From: Bubalus kerabau
Lineage: Eukaryota > Chordata > Mammalia > Artiodactyla > Bovidae
Length of the DNA stretch: 64,000 nucleotides
Direction: 5' to 3'
Assembly: GCF_029407905.1 (NCBI RefSeq)
Contig: NC_073627.1
Location: 135,483,697 to 135,547,696 of the forward strand
Position numbers and translations under genes: made by a program. Shown here one piece after another: positions 53,926 to 63,961 of this stretch (position 1 is its first letter; the number at the start of each line of letters is the position of its first letter). The notes under the pieces are model-generated. The model was given only the letters and a program-made list of their open reading frames with translations, ran no database searches and had not been told where the DNA came from.

Positions 53926-54789
53926 GGCACAGCAAGGTCTGATTAAAAGCATGCTCATCCTTGGTACCAGCGCTCACTGCACACAAGTTTGGAGCTTGTG
54001 ATGGGATCAACTGGTAGAATCCTTGAGCCTCAGATGTCAGATGTGTTAGAGTCTTATCACTGGGCCAGAAAGGGCAGGAGGGCAATTGAAGGCTTGAGGG
54101 AAGGGACTCAGAGGTAGAGTGGGCCCCACCACCATCCTGGGCCCAAATCACAGAATGCAATTTGAGTCCAGTCGAGCTCCTATTGATGTCCATGGATCCA
54201 GTGAATACACTCACCCAGCAGGAGTCCTCGCTGATTGCAGAGGTCCATCTGGATTTAAGCAGAACCCTAGGCAGTGCTTGGAGGTACAGAAAACAGTCTT
54301 GGCTTCTAGAAGAGGTGGCAAAAGTTAGCCAGAGAGACAGTGCTCCAATCAACAAGACTGGGACTCAGACAGGCTCCATCCCAGGGGCAGACTGCTTGAC
54401 CAGTCATGATCAGCAGAGCTCAGAGCAAGGCCAGAGCTCATGGGCACCTGGGGACACCAGGGACTCACCCAAAACACACATGCTGGCAGTGGAGGATCCA
54501 CTAAAGCCTCCCATTGCCATTGATTCATCTGTTAGACCCTGTTAGAAGGAAAGGAGCCTGGCTTAGGGAAGCTTCTCTTATACACCTCAGAGCCACACCA
54601 TCCGTCTCCACACTGCCATCTTAAGGATCTCCTGGTTGATAAATTGCCCATCCCCATCAAATGCAGAAATCACAGTAAAGTCCTCTATTGTCACTACATC
54701 AAGCTTGACATTTATGGGGTCCAAGGAAAGCCTCCAGCCAGGAAGATTGTAGGATGCGCATGACACAGGGTGGAGGGGGAGAAGGGGTG
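53926..54789. other. Unique sequence, no gene recognised
   Basis: Open frames exist (plus 54162-54545, 127 codons; a minus one ending near 54590) but none carries a domain I can support. Confidence 0.35.
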
Positions 54790-55025
54790 GCAGAAAGAGC
54801 TGGACTTTGGACTCTGCCTACCCTGTGATCCATCCCAGCTCAGCTGTGTACAGGCTGTTTTGCCAAAGGCAAGGAACTTATTCTCTCTGAGACTCAAGGT
54901 TCTCCTGTCTAAAATGGAAGGAACAGGAGGTGCCGACATCAAAGGACTTTAGGATTAAATGAAATGACATACACAAGGCTTTGGCTCGGTGCCCAACACA
55001 CGAAAAGTCCTCAACAAATGCGCTT
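54790..55025 (+). repeat. MIR, nearly full length
   Basis: 'gaaagagctggactttggactc ... gactcaaggttctcctgtctaaaatggaagg ... ctttggctcggtgcccaacacacg' runs through the whole MIR. Confidence 0.65.
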
Positions 55026-55584
55026 TCTTCTATGACAGCCCCATGACATTCCAGGAGCGGCCCCCACTATGAAAGCCATCACACTGACACAGGGCACGGG
55101 GCTCGGGCTGCAGGACTCGAGAGAGTGCCCGTCCCAGGTGTCTGCATCAGCTTCCAAATCAGCGTCCCCAGCACTCGGCTTATAGCTGCAGGGACTCCGA
55201 GAACAGAGGAAGGACCATTGTAAGAGGATCCACTGTTCATTCATTCACATCACTTGGCCCGCGCAGGCCTTCAGTTTCACTTGTTGGGAGCCACGAGCTG
55301 TGCATGTGAGAAGTTTGTGCAGTACATCCAGTCCAACTTAGCAGCGGTATGGCAGCAGCTAGGCTCAGGGCTCCACAAGGACCAGTGAGCCTGCCCGCCC
55401 CAGTTCTGCCCACCACCATTGGGCACAACCACTGAGGGCCAGAGTGCTTAATCCAGACTACCAGGCTGGTGCCCCTGTTACCAGCAGCAAAGTCAGAGAC
55501 TTGCAATGTTAGCCCCTCTGGAAGAAGCCATGGGGCACAGCCTGGAAAGGAAACATGAGTCTAGCTTTGCATTAGAACAGCCCA
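55026..55584. other. Unique sequence, nothing recognised
   Basis: No repeat until the BovB. Moderately GC-rich. Confidence 0.4.
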
Positions 55585-56285
55585 AGACCACCTTTATGGC
55601 AGAAAGTGAAGAGGAACTAAAGAGCCTCTTGATGAAAGTGAAAGAGGAGAATGAAAAAGCTAGCTTAAAATTCAACACTCAAAAAATGAAGATCACAGCA
55701 TCCAGTGCCATCACTTCATGGCAAATAGATGGGGAAACAATGGAATCAGTGACAGACTTTATTTTCTTGGGCTCCAAAAATCACTGCAGATGGTGACTGC
55801 AGCCATGAGATTAAAAGACACTTGCTCCTTGGAAGAACAGCTATGACCAACCTAGACAGCATATTAAAAAGCAGAGACATTACTTTGCCAACAAAGCTAT
55901 GGTTTTTCCAGATGTCCGTGTATGGATGTGAGAGTTGGACTATAAAGAAAATTGAGTGCTGAAGAAGTTGGAGAAGACTCTTGAGAGTCCCTTGGATGGC
56001 AAGAAGGTCAAACCAGTCAATCCTAAAGGAAATCAGCCCTGAATATTCATTGGAAGGACCGATGCTGAAGCTGAAACTCCAATATTTTGGCCACCTGATG
56101 GGAAGAACTGACTCATTGGAAAAGACCCTGATCCTGGGAAAGATTGAAAGCAGGAGAAGGGGATGGCAGAGGATGAGATGGTTGGATAGCATCACCAACT
56201 CAATGGACATGAGTTTGAGTAAGCTCTGGGAGTTGGTGATGGACGGGGAACCCTGGCATGCTGCAGTCCATGGGGTTACAATAGC
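55585..56285 (+). mobile_element. BovB LINE fragment with internal deletions
   Basis: Starts just after the YADD codons ('cacctttatggcagaaagtg') and runs to the 3' region. It lacks parts of the ORF2 segment (for example around 55895 and 55950), so the frame is broken. The 3' terminus is cut at 'catggggtta'. Confidence 0.92.
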
Positions 56286-56299
56286 CTCAGAGAGATGGG

Positions 56300-57035
56300 G
56301 GTTTTTCTAGTTATTTATTTTTAATTGCATTACAATATTGTGTTGGCTTCTGCCATACATCAGCATGAATCAGCCATAGGTATACATATGTTCCCTCCAT
56401 CTTGAACCTCCCTCCCACCTTCCACCCTATCTCAGCCCTCTAGGTTGTCACAGAGTTAACTCCCTGTGCCATACAGCAAATTCCCACTGTCTATCTATTT
56501 TGCATATGGTAATGTATACATTTCCATGTTACTTTCTCCATTCGTCCCACCCTCTCCTTCCCCGGCTGTGTCCACAAGTCTGTTCTCTGTGTCTGCATCT
56601 CCACTGCTGCCCTGCAAATAGGTTGATCTGTACCATCTTTCTAGAGCCCATATATATGTGTTAATATATGATAGTTGTTTTCCTCTTTCTGACTTACTTC
56701 ACTCTGTATAATAGGCTCTAGATTCATCCACCTCATTAGACCTGACTCAAATGCATTTCTTTTTATGACTGAGTAATATTCCATTGTGTGTGTGTGTGTG
56801 TGTATACCACAGCTTCTTTATTCATTCATCTGCTGATGGACATCTAGGTTGCTTCCATGTCCTAGCTATTGTAAATTGTGCTGCAATGAATATTGGGTGA
56901 ATATTCATGTGTCTTTTTTTATTATGGTTTTCTCAGGGTATATGCCGAGGAGTGGGATTGTTGCATATGGTAGTTTTATTCCTAGTTTTTTAAGGAATCT
57001 CCATACTGTGGCTGTACCAATTTACATTTCCATGC
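56300..57035 (-). mobile_element. L1 3' region, antisense, 5' truncated
   Basis: 'attgcattacaatattgtgttgg ... cttacttcactctgtataatagg ... gctgatggacatctaggttgc' is reversed L1. Older than the 47599 copy. Confidence 0.9.
56785..56804 (+). repeat. (TG)n within L1
   Basis: Ten TG units replace the usual 'tatatatgtacc' of this L1 position. Confidence 0.9.
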
Positions 57036-57129
57036 GTCTTTTTGAAGAAAATCAGCGCCAAGTTACTTTGTACTAGGCATCCATTGCTTTCTTTCCTCAC
57101 CTCCTTCTAGCCAACACCACACTTTATTG

Positions 57130-57240
57130 GTGAATATCTGTGTCCACACTCAACTGTAAGCTCCATGAGAGCAGAGGCCATGGCCAGTTTGTTCTCTGCC
57201 ATGTCCCCAGCACCCACCCCCTGTCTGATGGATGAATAAT
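57130..57240 (+). repeat. L2 3' end
   Basis: 'actgtaagctccatgagagcagaggccatgg ... gtccccagcacccaccccc ... gatggatgaat' is the L2 3' end. Confidence 0.55.
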
Positions 57241-57319
57241 TAAAGATCTTGAGAATACAGACTGTTAAAGGGTCTTTGAAAAGACAAAGCTTGGGATGTC
57301 ATTAAATTGGGTGATTTGG

Positions 57320-57595
57320 GACTTCCCTGGTGCTCCAGTGGTTAAGAATCTGCCTACCGATGCAAGGGACACGGGTTCAATCCTTGGTCGGGAAAGATCC
57401 CACATGCCATGTGCCACAACTACTGAAGCCCATGCACCTAGAGCCTGTGCTCCTCAACAAGAGAATATACTGCAGTAAGAAGCCCACACATCACTGTTAG
57501 AGAGTAGCCACTCCTCGCCGCAACCAGAGAAAGCCATGAGCCACAGCAAAGACCCAGCGCAGCCAAAAATAAATAAATAAATAATTTTAAAAATC
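57320..57595 (+). mobile_element. CHR-type SINE with TSD
   Basis: 'gacttccctggtgctccagtgg' to AAATAAATAAAT. GGGTGAT(T/C)TGG at 57309-57319 and 57596-57606. Confidence 0.94.
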
Positions 57596-57669
57596 GGGTG
57601 ATCTGGAAACATTTCATGAACTCCGTGGTTATTATTGTCACTGCTAACACCTAATGGTTTGGTGAGACT

Positions 57670-58161
57670 GTGAAGACCGAGGTGCCTTATGACTCAGCAG
57701 GACCCGCACACACCAGCCCAGCGGTGAGTCAGCTCCACCCTCTTGAGGACCTCGTCCAAACCCATGTGGAGAGGGCATCCACAGAAATACTGCCAGGGAC
57801 CCACAAATTCCCTCATCACTCACTGAGGAACATTGGGATGGAGTTAAGTACCCTAAAATGCAAGGCATGCACTGCCCCTAGAACTCCCCAGGCAACAAGA
57901 ACTCCAGGTAGAGAACCATATTCTGATACTGGCCTGATTTTGAAATCAATAAAAGATGAACCCACAAAAGGTGTTCACAAGACCCCACAGCTTCTGCACA
58001 CATCAGGCGTCCTAAGCGAAGAGGAGAGGGATGTGACATTGGTCCTCAGTGCCACCTGCTTCGACTACCACACAGTCTGCAGCAGCCACTGCTTGCCTCC
58101 CCCACCACCAGGCAGCGACCTTACTATCCAAGATCGGCTCATTTTCAAAACTAAAGAATAG
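57670..58161 (+). other. Unassigned 163-codon open frame in repeat-free sequence
   Basis: One of the longest open frames that does not overlap a recognised repeat. It has an ATG start, a TAG stop and no signal peptide or transmembrane segment. A short proline run (PPPPP, about residue 145) precedes the C-terminus. Codon use is unremarkable and I recognise no domain. No splice or promoter evidence supports translation. It may simply be open by chance at the left edge of the AT-rich candidate regulatory block 58200-58720. Confidence 0.15.
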
Positions 58162-58199
58162 CTTCCAGCCTTCCTGAGGCAAACACATCTCTAGGATGT

Positions 58200-58720
58200 T
58201 TTCCTTCCTTAAAAAACAACAGTCACAAAACCAGTGTAACTCCTATAATTAAGAAGATGTCCATGGTATTGGACTCACCATCTTGGGGACGCTTCCAGGA
58301 ATGTCAATTAATTATGGAGCTCTAAGTCCACATGGGATATTATAATAAACAGAATTCACCATTTCTGACCAGCAATGCTCCACCTAACCCCACCCGGGGT
58401 TGTGCTCAGCCATGAGATGCCAGCAGGAACTGATAAGCCAATTGCTTTTGACTGGAGAGCAACATCATCTGGGCACAAATTGATAAAGAAGCTCTAGAGA
58501 TTATCACAAAAGTCAAGAAGCCTTAAAACTAAATCTATGTCCTTGCAATTATAAACCTTTTCTGCAAATCTTTCCCAAGGACAGGCCTTCCTTCTTAATT
58601 ATGCTACAATGTATGCGTCCCTGAAATGAGAGGCTCTGCTCAGCATTTATGACTATATGCTTATCTTTCAGCCTGAAGATGTATTTTCACATGCTGATGT
58701 GCTGAACTGTCTACTCGGCC
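58200..58720. promoter_or_regulatory. Candidate conserved enhancer-like block
   Basis: 520 repeat-free bases dense in homeodomain, GATA and similar cores: 'gtcaattaattatgg' (58305s), 'ctgataagcc' (58430s), 'agattatcac' (58498s), 'gcaattataaacc' (58545s), 'cttaattatgc' (58592s). Its texture is unlike the surrounding repeats. Conservation is inferred. Confidence 0.4.
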
Positions 58721-59021
58721 ACATTCCAGAAAACTGCCCCTGAAAACACCCCAGGAAGGGGAGAACGACCACAGAAATGGACGTGTAGATGAGGCATGGT
58801 GAGGAGTACAGTCAAGGCACAAGTGCTTCAGAGAGAAATGATGAAAAAGAACCCATTCCCCTAAAGGAGGAAAGACCCCTCCCCCAGTTTGAGCAGCAGA
58901 ACAGGCTGGGGGGACATTTGGTACAGGAGCAGATTTGAAGAACTGAGACCGAGAAATGTAATACACGCTCCTGTTTTTATGATACTTACAAGCTGATGGG
59001 GGAAGGGCAATGGCCAAGGTG

Positions 59022-59228
59022 TCATGAGTGGTAAAGAACCCGCTTGCCAGTGCCAGAGACGGAAGAGATGAGAGTTTGATCCCTGGGTGAGGAAGATCCC
59101 CTGAAGAAGGAAATGGCAACCCACTCCAGTAGTCTTGCCAGGAGAATCCCATGGACAGAGGAGCCTGGCAGGCTACAGTCCATAGGGTCACAAGGAGTCA
59201 GATATAACTGAAGCGTCTTAGCACGCAA
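59022..59228 (+). mobile_element. Bov-tA SINE, diverged
   Basis: 'gtggtaaagaacccgcttgcc' to 'cagatataactgaagcgtcttag'. Confidence 0.9.
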
Positions 59229-59751
59229 TATTCAAGAATTTTACAAGTTAAATATCCAAATGAGCCATGCAGAGCCTGTGCTATAGGAACTCACAAGAGA
59301 GTTGACTAGGAGCTTTGGTAGCAGCAGGGAACCTTACACAGAGTGGAGTTTGGACAGCAGACGACTGGTGTCTCTTAAAGGATTTTTCCAGTGGACTGTG
59401 AAGTGGGGTGATATTAAGGCTCAGAGGAGGCTGGAAAATGACCCCCAAAGCCCTCCAGAGCAATGGGGAAAGGACAGGCACAGGGCTGGGCAGAGACTGG
59501 AAGAAACCAGCGAGGGTGGGGAGCTTTTCCAGCCCAGACACATGCATGTCCTCATTCATTCTGGGTTCTCTGAACCCAGACCCTTTCTTTCTCTAATCGC
59601 CGTTCCCCCAGAAATCCTTGGCTTCCCCCAGCAAAGGAAAGGGTTAACTTAAATTGAAAAGATAAAAAGATGTGATCAGAGCAAGAGACTCCAGGAGCAA
59701 CTGAAAAGATATCCCACAGACTGGGAATAGATGGTGGCCACGTGTGCATTC
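59229..59751. other. Unique sequence, nothing recognised
   Basis: No repeat or gene signature. Confidence 0.4.
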
Positions 59752-59766
59752 AAGAATGAATTTGTA

Positions 59767-59894
59767 ACCCATGGCTGATTCATGTTGATGTTTGGTAGAA
59801 GCCAAAGCAATATTGTGCAGTAATTATCCTTCCATTAAAAATAAATAAATTTTTAAAAAAGAAAAAAAATAAGCAGGTGACAATAATAATAATA
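59767..59894 (+). mobile_element. 128-bp L1 3' end with 15-bp TSD
   Basis: Only the last part of an L1 3' UTR ('acccatggctgattcatgttg ... attatccttccat') and an A-rich/AAT tail. The perfect duplication AAGAATGAATTTGTA is at 59752-59766 and 59895-59909. Confidence 0.92.
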
Positions 59895-59932
59895 AAGAAT
59901 GAATTTGTAGTCACAAAATATAAAAAAATCCC

Positions 59933-60056
59933 TGGGATTTTGCCGGTGGTCCAGTGTCTAAGATGCCATGCTCCCAACACATGGAGCCCAAGTTCAATCC
60001 CTAGTCGGGAAACTAGATCCCACATGCCACAACTAAACCCAGGGCAGCTGAATAAA
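59933..60056 (+). mobile_element. Short CHR-type SINE, sense
   Basis: 'tgccggtggtccagtgtctaag ... cccacatgccacaactaaaccc' with an A-rich end that meets the T-run of the next, opposite SINE. Confidence 0.85.
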
Positions 60057-60316
60057 AAATTTTTTTTTGGCTGTGTTGGGTCTTCATTGCTTTGCAGGCT
60101 TTTCTCTCATTGTGGCAAGTGGGTGCTACTCTCTAGTTGCGGTGTGTGGGCTCTCTTGTTGCAGTCCCCAGGCTCCAGAGGACAAGCTCAGAAGTTGTGG
60201 CACGTGGGCTCAGTTGCCACACTCCATGTGGAATCTTCCCTGATTATGAACCAAACCCATGTCTCCTGCACTGCAAGCAGATTCTTTACCACCTGAACTA
60301 ACCAGGAAAGCCCTAC
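60057..60316 (-). mobile_element. CHR-type SINE, antisense
   Basis: 'tttttggctgtgttgggtcttc ... gattctttaccacctgaactaaccaggaaagccc'. With the previous SINE it forms a tail-to-tail inverted pair. Confidence 0.9.
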
Positions 60317-60974
60317 TTGGACACGTTTCCTCTCCCCTTGATGGTGGCAGAGGAGAAGACAGTTTCATCCACCAGATTGACAGAGATTAAAAATGTTTGA
60401 TACAACCCAATATAACAGGTATGACTTTGTTCTGCAACACTCTGGTGCCAGAAATGTCACATTACTCATTTGTCTAAATCCAGCTAAACATGACGACAAG
60501 CCCCCACTCTCCAAAATTGGCCAAAAAAAAAAAATCAATCTTAGTCATGATTTGGAGGCCCCTCTCCCTCGTGAAGCTCATACTAACTAAAGGCCTGGGG
60601 GATGGGGGTTATACATTCAAACAAGAGGGGCCAGAGGTACTGGACTTCAGCCTGTCATGGGCATCACTAAGACACCCATTGTCCCAGCCAACATATTCCT
60701 TCAAAGGCACCAGCTCCACGCCCTCCATGCCAGACTTAGAGCTCCCAAGATCACATCACTTAGCTCTGTCTCCTGAAATCTAGAAGCTACCCTATCAGAG
60801 GTCCAGCAGCCTGCCAAGTCCTTGTGTAAGTCCAGCACAGGTCCCTGGGATGCATGGAGACCTGCCACCCCAACCCCACTCCAGGTCACCTCCCCAAACC
60901 CTATCAATTCCAAAACAGTATGAGACTGGGGGGTGTAAGCCCCTTTAGATGACTACCCTGACATACTGTTGAAT
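60317..60974. other. Unique sequence, nothing recognised
   Basis: No ruminant SINE. Short A-run at 60524-60533. Confidence 0.4.
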
Positions 60975-61585
60975 TTTGAGGAAGACAGCTACCATAGACT
61001 GAATTGTCTTTCCCCACAGTACATATATTGAAACCCTAAACCTCCAGTGGGATTTTTGTGAAAAGAGGGCTTTTAAAGAGGTAATTAGGGTAAATGAGGA
61101 TACCCAGGTGGTACAATGGTAAAGAACCTGCCTACCAATGCAGGAGACACAGGAGATATGGGTTCGATCCTCGGTCAGGAAGATCCCCTGGAGGAGGGCA
61201 TAGCAACCCACTCCAGTATTCTTGCCTGGAGAATCCCATGGACAAAGGAACCTGGTGGGCTAACATCCATAGGGTCACAAAGAGTCGGACACAACTTAGC
61301 AAATGAGGATATAAGGGTCAGGCCCTGATCCAATGGGACTGCTGTCCTTACAAGAAGAGGAAGAGCCACCAGGAACATGCAACACAAAGAAAAGGCCATG
61401 TGAGGACACGGTGAGAAGGTAGCCACCTACAAGCCGAGGAGAGGGGCCTCGGGAGAAGCCAACCTTGCCAGCACCTGGATCTGGGATTTCCAGCCTCCAG
61501 AACTGTGAAAAATAGATTTCTGTTGTCTAAGCTACCCAGTTTGTGATATTTATGGCAAATCTAGCAGACTAATACAACAGCTAAG
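60975..61585. mobile_element. Ancient LTR-like repeat split by a Bov-tA
   Basis: Same family as 2620-3320 and 23840-24218 but in the opposite orientation ('agactgaattgtctttcccc', 'aaagaggtaattagggtaaatgagg', 'ggatttccagcctccagaactgtg', 'agcagactaatac'). Noncoding. Confidence 0.65.
61103..61300 (+). mobile_element. Bov-tA SINE with 11-bp TSD
   Basis: Perfect AAATGAGGATA at 61092-61102 and 61301-61311, part of the LTR-like repeat. Confidence 0.95.
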
Positions 61586-61594
61586 CCTGTGCAT

Positions 61595-61632
61595 ATGTGT
61601 GTGTGTGTGCACGTGTATGTGTGTGTGTGTGA
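61595..61632 (+). repeat. (TG)n microsatellite
   Basis: Imperfect TG repeat with one CACG interruption at the end of the LTR-like repeat. Confidence 0.9.
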
Positions 61633-62297
61633 AATAAAAGCAGCAATCCTAGAGTCCAGGCAAGGAACAGTCCTCAGCCTGGGTGGTGGCTTTCATGTCC
61701 TGTGGCGGCCTGGCTTTTGATCAGGTCAACCCTTTAGTCTGAGTTAAATGCCCCAGGGAACGGATGAGGGTGCGGGGCAGGATGGAAGTACTGGGCTTTT
61801 TATCCATACTGCAGGAGGAAGGTTGGTGTGACCATATTTTTAGCCAATCATCTGGGAAATGTTCCCCGATGATTATTTCTGGGCAATGGGATTATAAAGG
61901 GACTGTATTTTCTGTGTATCCGTGTTTCCTCAATTTTCTAGGTGAATACAAATTGCTTCGGCAATAATTGAAAATAGTAAGTTATGAACTTTGAAAATGT
62001 CTACCATTCTTCTGGGCCCACGTCCAAAGCCAAAAGCTCCATGTGCTGCACCCCCACAGCTGAACGCATGAGCCTTTTCTGCCCTGAAAGCCCGTGGGAG
62101 TCGGACTTCACTGCTTCCTCCGTCTGGGCTGCAGTTATTTCTGTGCGTGATTTTGCTGACTGCTAGCCACCCACCACCTGCAGCCCCCAAAGAGTGCCCT
62201 GCCCGCCTCTGTGGTCACTGCAGAGCTTGGTCTGGTCTGGCTATACAATCTTAAGCACTTTTTCTTTTTTTTTAAATTGGGACATAGCTGCTTTATA
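61633..62297. other. Unique, repeat-poor sequence
   Basis: No repeat is seen. 61950-62165 may be conserved (gaatacaaattgcttcggcaataattg; gcagttatttctgtgcgtgattttg), but this is a weak impression. Confidence 0.35.
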
Positions 62298-62525
62298 GGG
62301 CTTCCCAGGTGGTACTAGTGGTAAAGAACCCACCTGCCAATGTAGGTAAATGTAAGAGACTGGATTTGATTCCTGGGTCGAAAGGATCCCCTGGAGGAGG
62401 GCATGGCAACACCCTCCAGTATTCTTGCCTGGAGAATCCCATGGACAGAGGAGCCTGGTGGGCTACAGTCCATGGGGTCACAAAGAGTTGGACATAACTG
62501 AGCAACTAAACAACAACAACAACAA
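62298..62525 (+). mobile_element. Bov-tA SINE with (AAC)n tail
   Basis: Complete sense copy ending in five AAC units. Confidence 0.94.
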
Positions 62526-62669
62526 ACTATTAAATATTGGCCTGTCCAATAGGCTGCCCTTTCCCCACCCCAGCCCCCTCCTCGCCAAGTTGTCCCCTTG
62601 GAACCGGAAGCCTGACAACAGTCACCTGGGACCAGGTAGGCCCCAAAATTCAGAGGGAACGTCAAGATC

Positions 62670-62975
62670 CAGTTGACTTTACTCCCACACGTAACTTCTG
62701 ATTCCATTCTGAGCCAGCCGAGGCCGCGGAGTAATCGAATTAGGCAAATATTATGGGGAAGAAAATGGGCCTGTAAGTAGCTTAAAGTGATGGAAATGAC
62801 CTTAAGGTGGCCATGCAAATGGTCTGTATAATATCCTGTAATAACCCTGTCCAGGCAGCCCGAGGAGGCAGGCTTCCAATAATGAGGTGTCTGATTAGAA
62901 TAATGTTCAGTGGGAGAACGTGTGAGTGTCCGCATAAATCAGTCCTGGAGAGCCTCCCCAATTAGCCGGGAAGAA
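62670..62975. promoter_or_regulatory. Candidate conserved enhancer-like block with an octamer
   Basis: Repeat-free. Contains an exact octamer ATGCAAAT (62813-62820) and several homeobox-like cores: 'gtaatcgaattaggc' (62731s), 'ccaataatgagg' (62876s), 'tgattagaataatg' (62891s), 'ccaattagccggg' (62958s). GC-rich blocks lie between. Activity is inferred. Confidence 0.45.
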
Positions 62976-63164
62976 GACAGGCAAGGTGGGTGCCGACACC
63001 ACACTGGAAAGGAGGCTGCCGGGCAAGCTGCAGAGATGGGGGAGAAAATGAATCAGCCCCACAACCATCATGACATTTTCTAACACTCTACAGTTTATAA
63101 AGCCTTTTCCTGTGCAGTATTGCACCTGGTCCTCACACACCTGTTCTCAAGACTAAATGAGGTA

Positions 63165-63270
63165 ATGGTGTCTTGTGAGATAATTAATGGTCTGTTTGGG
63201 TCATGGCCTTCACCATGCCAGCGCCCAGCATGCTGCCTGGCACACAGTAGTTGTCCAATAAACAGAAGCT
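63165..63270 (+). repeat. L2-like 3' end
   Basis: 'ccagcgcccagcatgctgcctggcacacagtagttgtccaataaac' is the L2/MIR-type 3' end. Confidence 0.5.
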
Positions 63271-63271
63271 G

Positions 63272-63765
63272 GGGACTTCCCTGGTGGTCCAGTGGCGAGT
63301 ACTCCACACTCCCAATGCAGGGGGCCTGGGTTTGACCCCTAATCAGGGAACTAGTGGAGAAGGCGATGGCACCCCACTCCAGTACTCTTGCCTGGAGAAT
63401 CCCATGGACGGAGGAGCCTGGTGGGCTGCAGTCCATGGGGTCGCTAAGAGTCAGACACAACTGAGCTACTTCACTTTCACTTTTCACTTTCATGCATTGG
63501 AGAGGGAAATGGCAACCCACTCCAGCGTTCTTGCCTGGAGAATCCCAGGGACGGGGGAGCCTGGTGGGCTGCCGTCTCTGGGGTCGCACAGAGTCGGACA
63601 CGACTGAAGCGACTTAGCAGCAGCAGCAGCAGCAGCAGGGAACTAGATCCCACACGCCACAACTAAAGGTCTCACATGCCACAGGGAAGATCAAAGACCC
63701 CATGTGCTGCAACTAAGACCCAGCGCAGCCAAATAAATAAAGATAAGTATTTATTTAAAAAAATA
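63272..63765 (+). mobile_element. CHR-type SINE split by a Bov-A2
   Basis: Head 63272-63354 ('ggacttccctggtggtccagtgg') and tail 63637-63765 ('aactagatcccacacgcc ... cagcgcagcc', A-rich) join exactly when the insert is removed. Confidence 0.93.
63355..63636 (+). mobile_element. Bov-A2 dimeric SINE, nested, with TSD and (CAG)n tail
   Basis: Two A units joined by CACTTTCACTTTTCACTTTC. The tail is seven to eight AGC units (63616-63638). AGGGAACTAG is duplicated at 63345-63354 and 63637-63646. Confidence 0.95.
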
Positions 63766-63961
63766 AACTGAAGCTATTAAGGATTCCAGAGCACAGAGGT
63801 GACAGTTCTCCAATCTGCTTTTCTCCCTATTTGGGGGATTCTAGGCTCGCATACATCCTCAGGGAGCTTTCTTTCCCTTTCTCTGCTCACCAAACATTGA
63901 GGGGTAGATTAGCATTGTCCTCAGCAGATATCCAATTGAGAGATGTTGGTTTCTGTCTTGG

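Noticed and set aside
62315..62935. 206-codon minus-strand open frame
   Set aside because: Its C-terminal half is an antisense Bov-tA and the rest crosses the candidate regulatory block; no domain.
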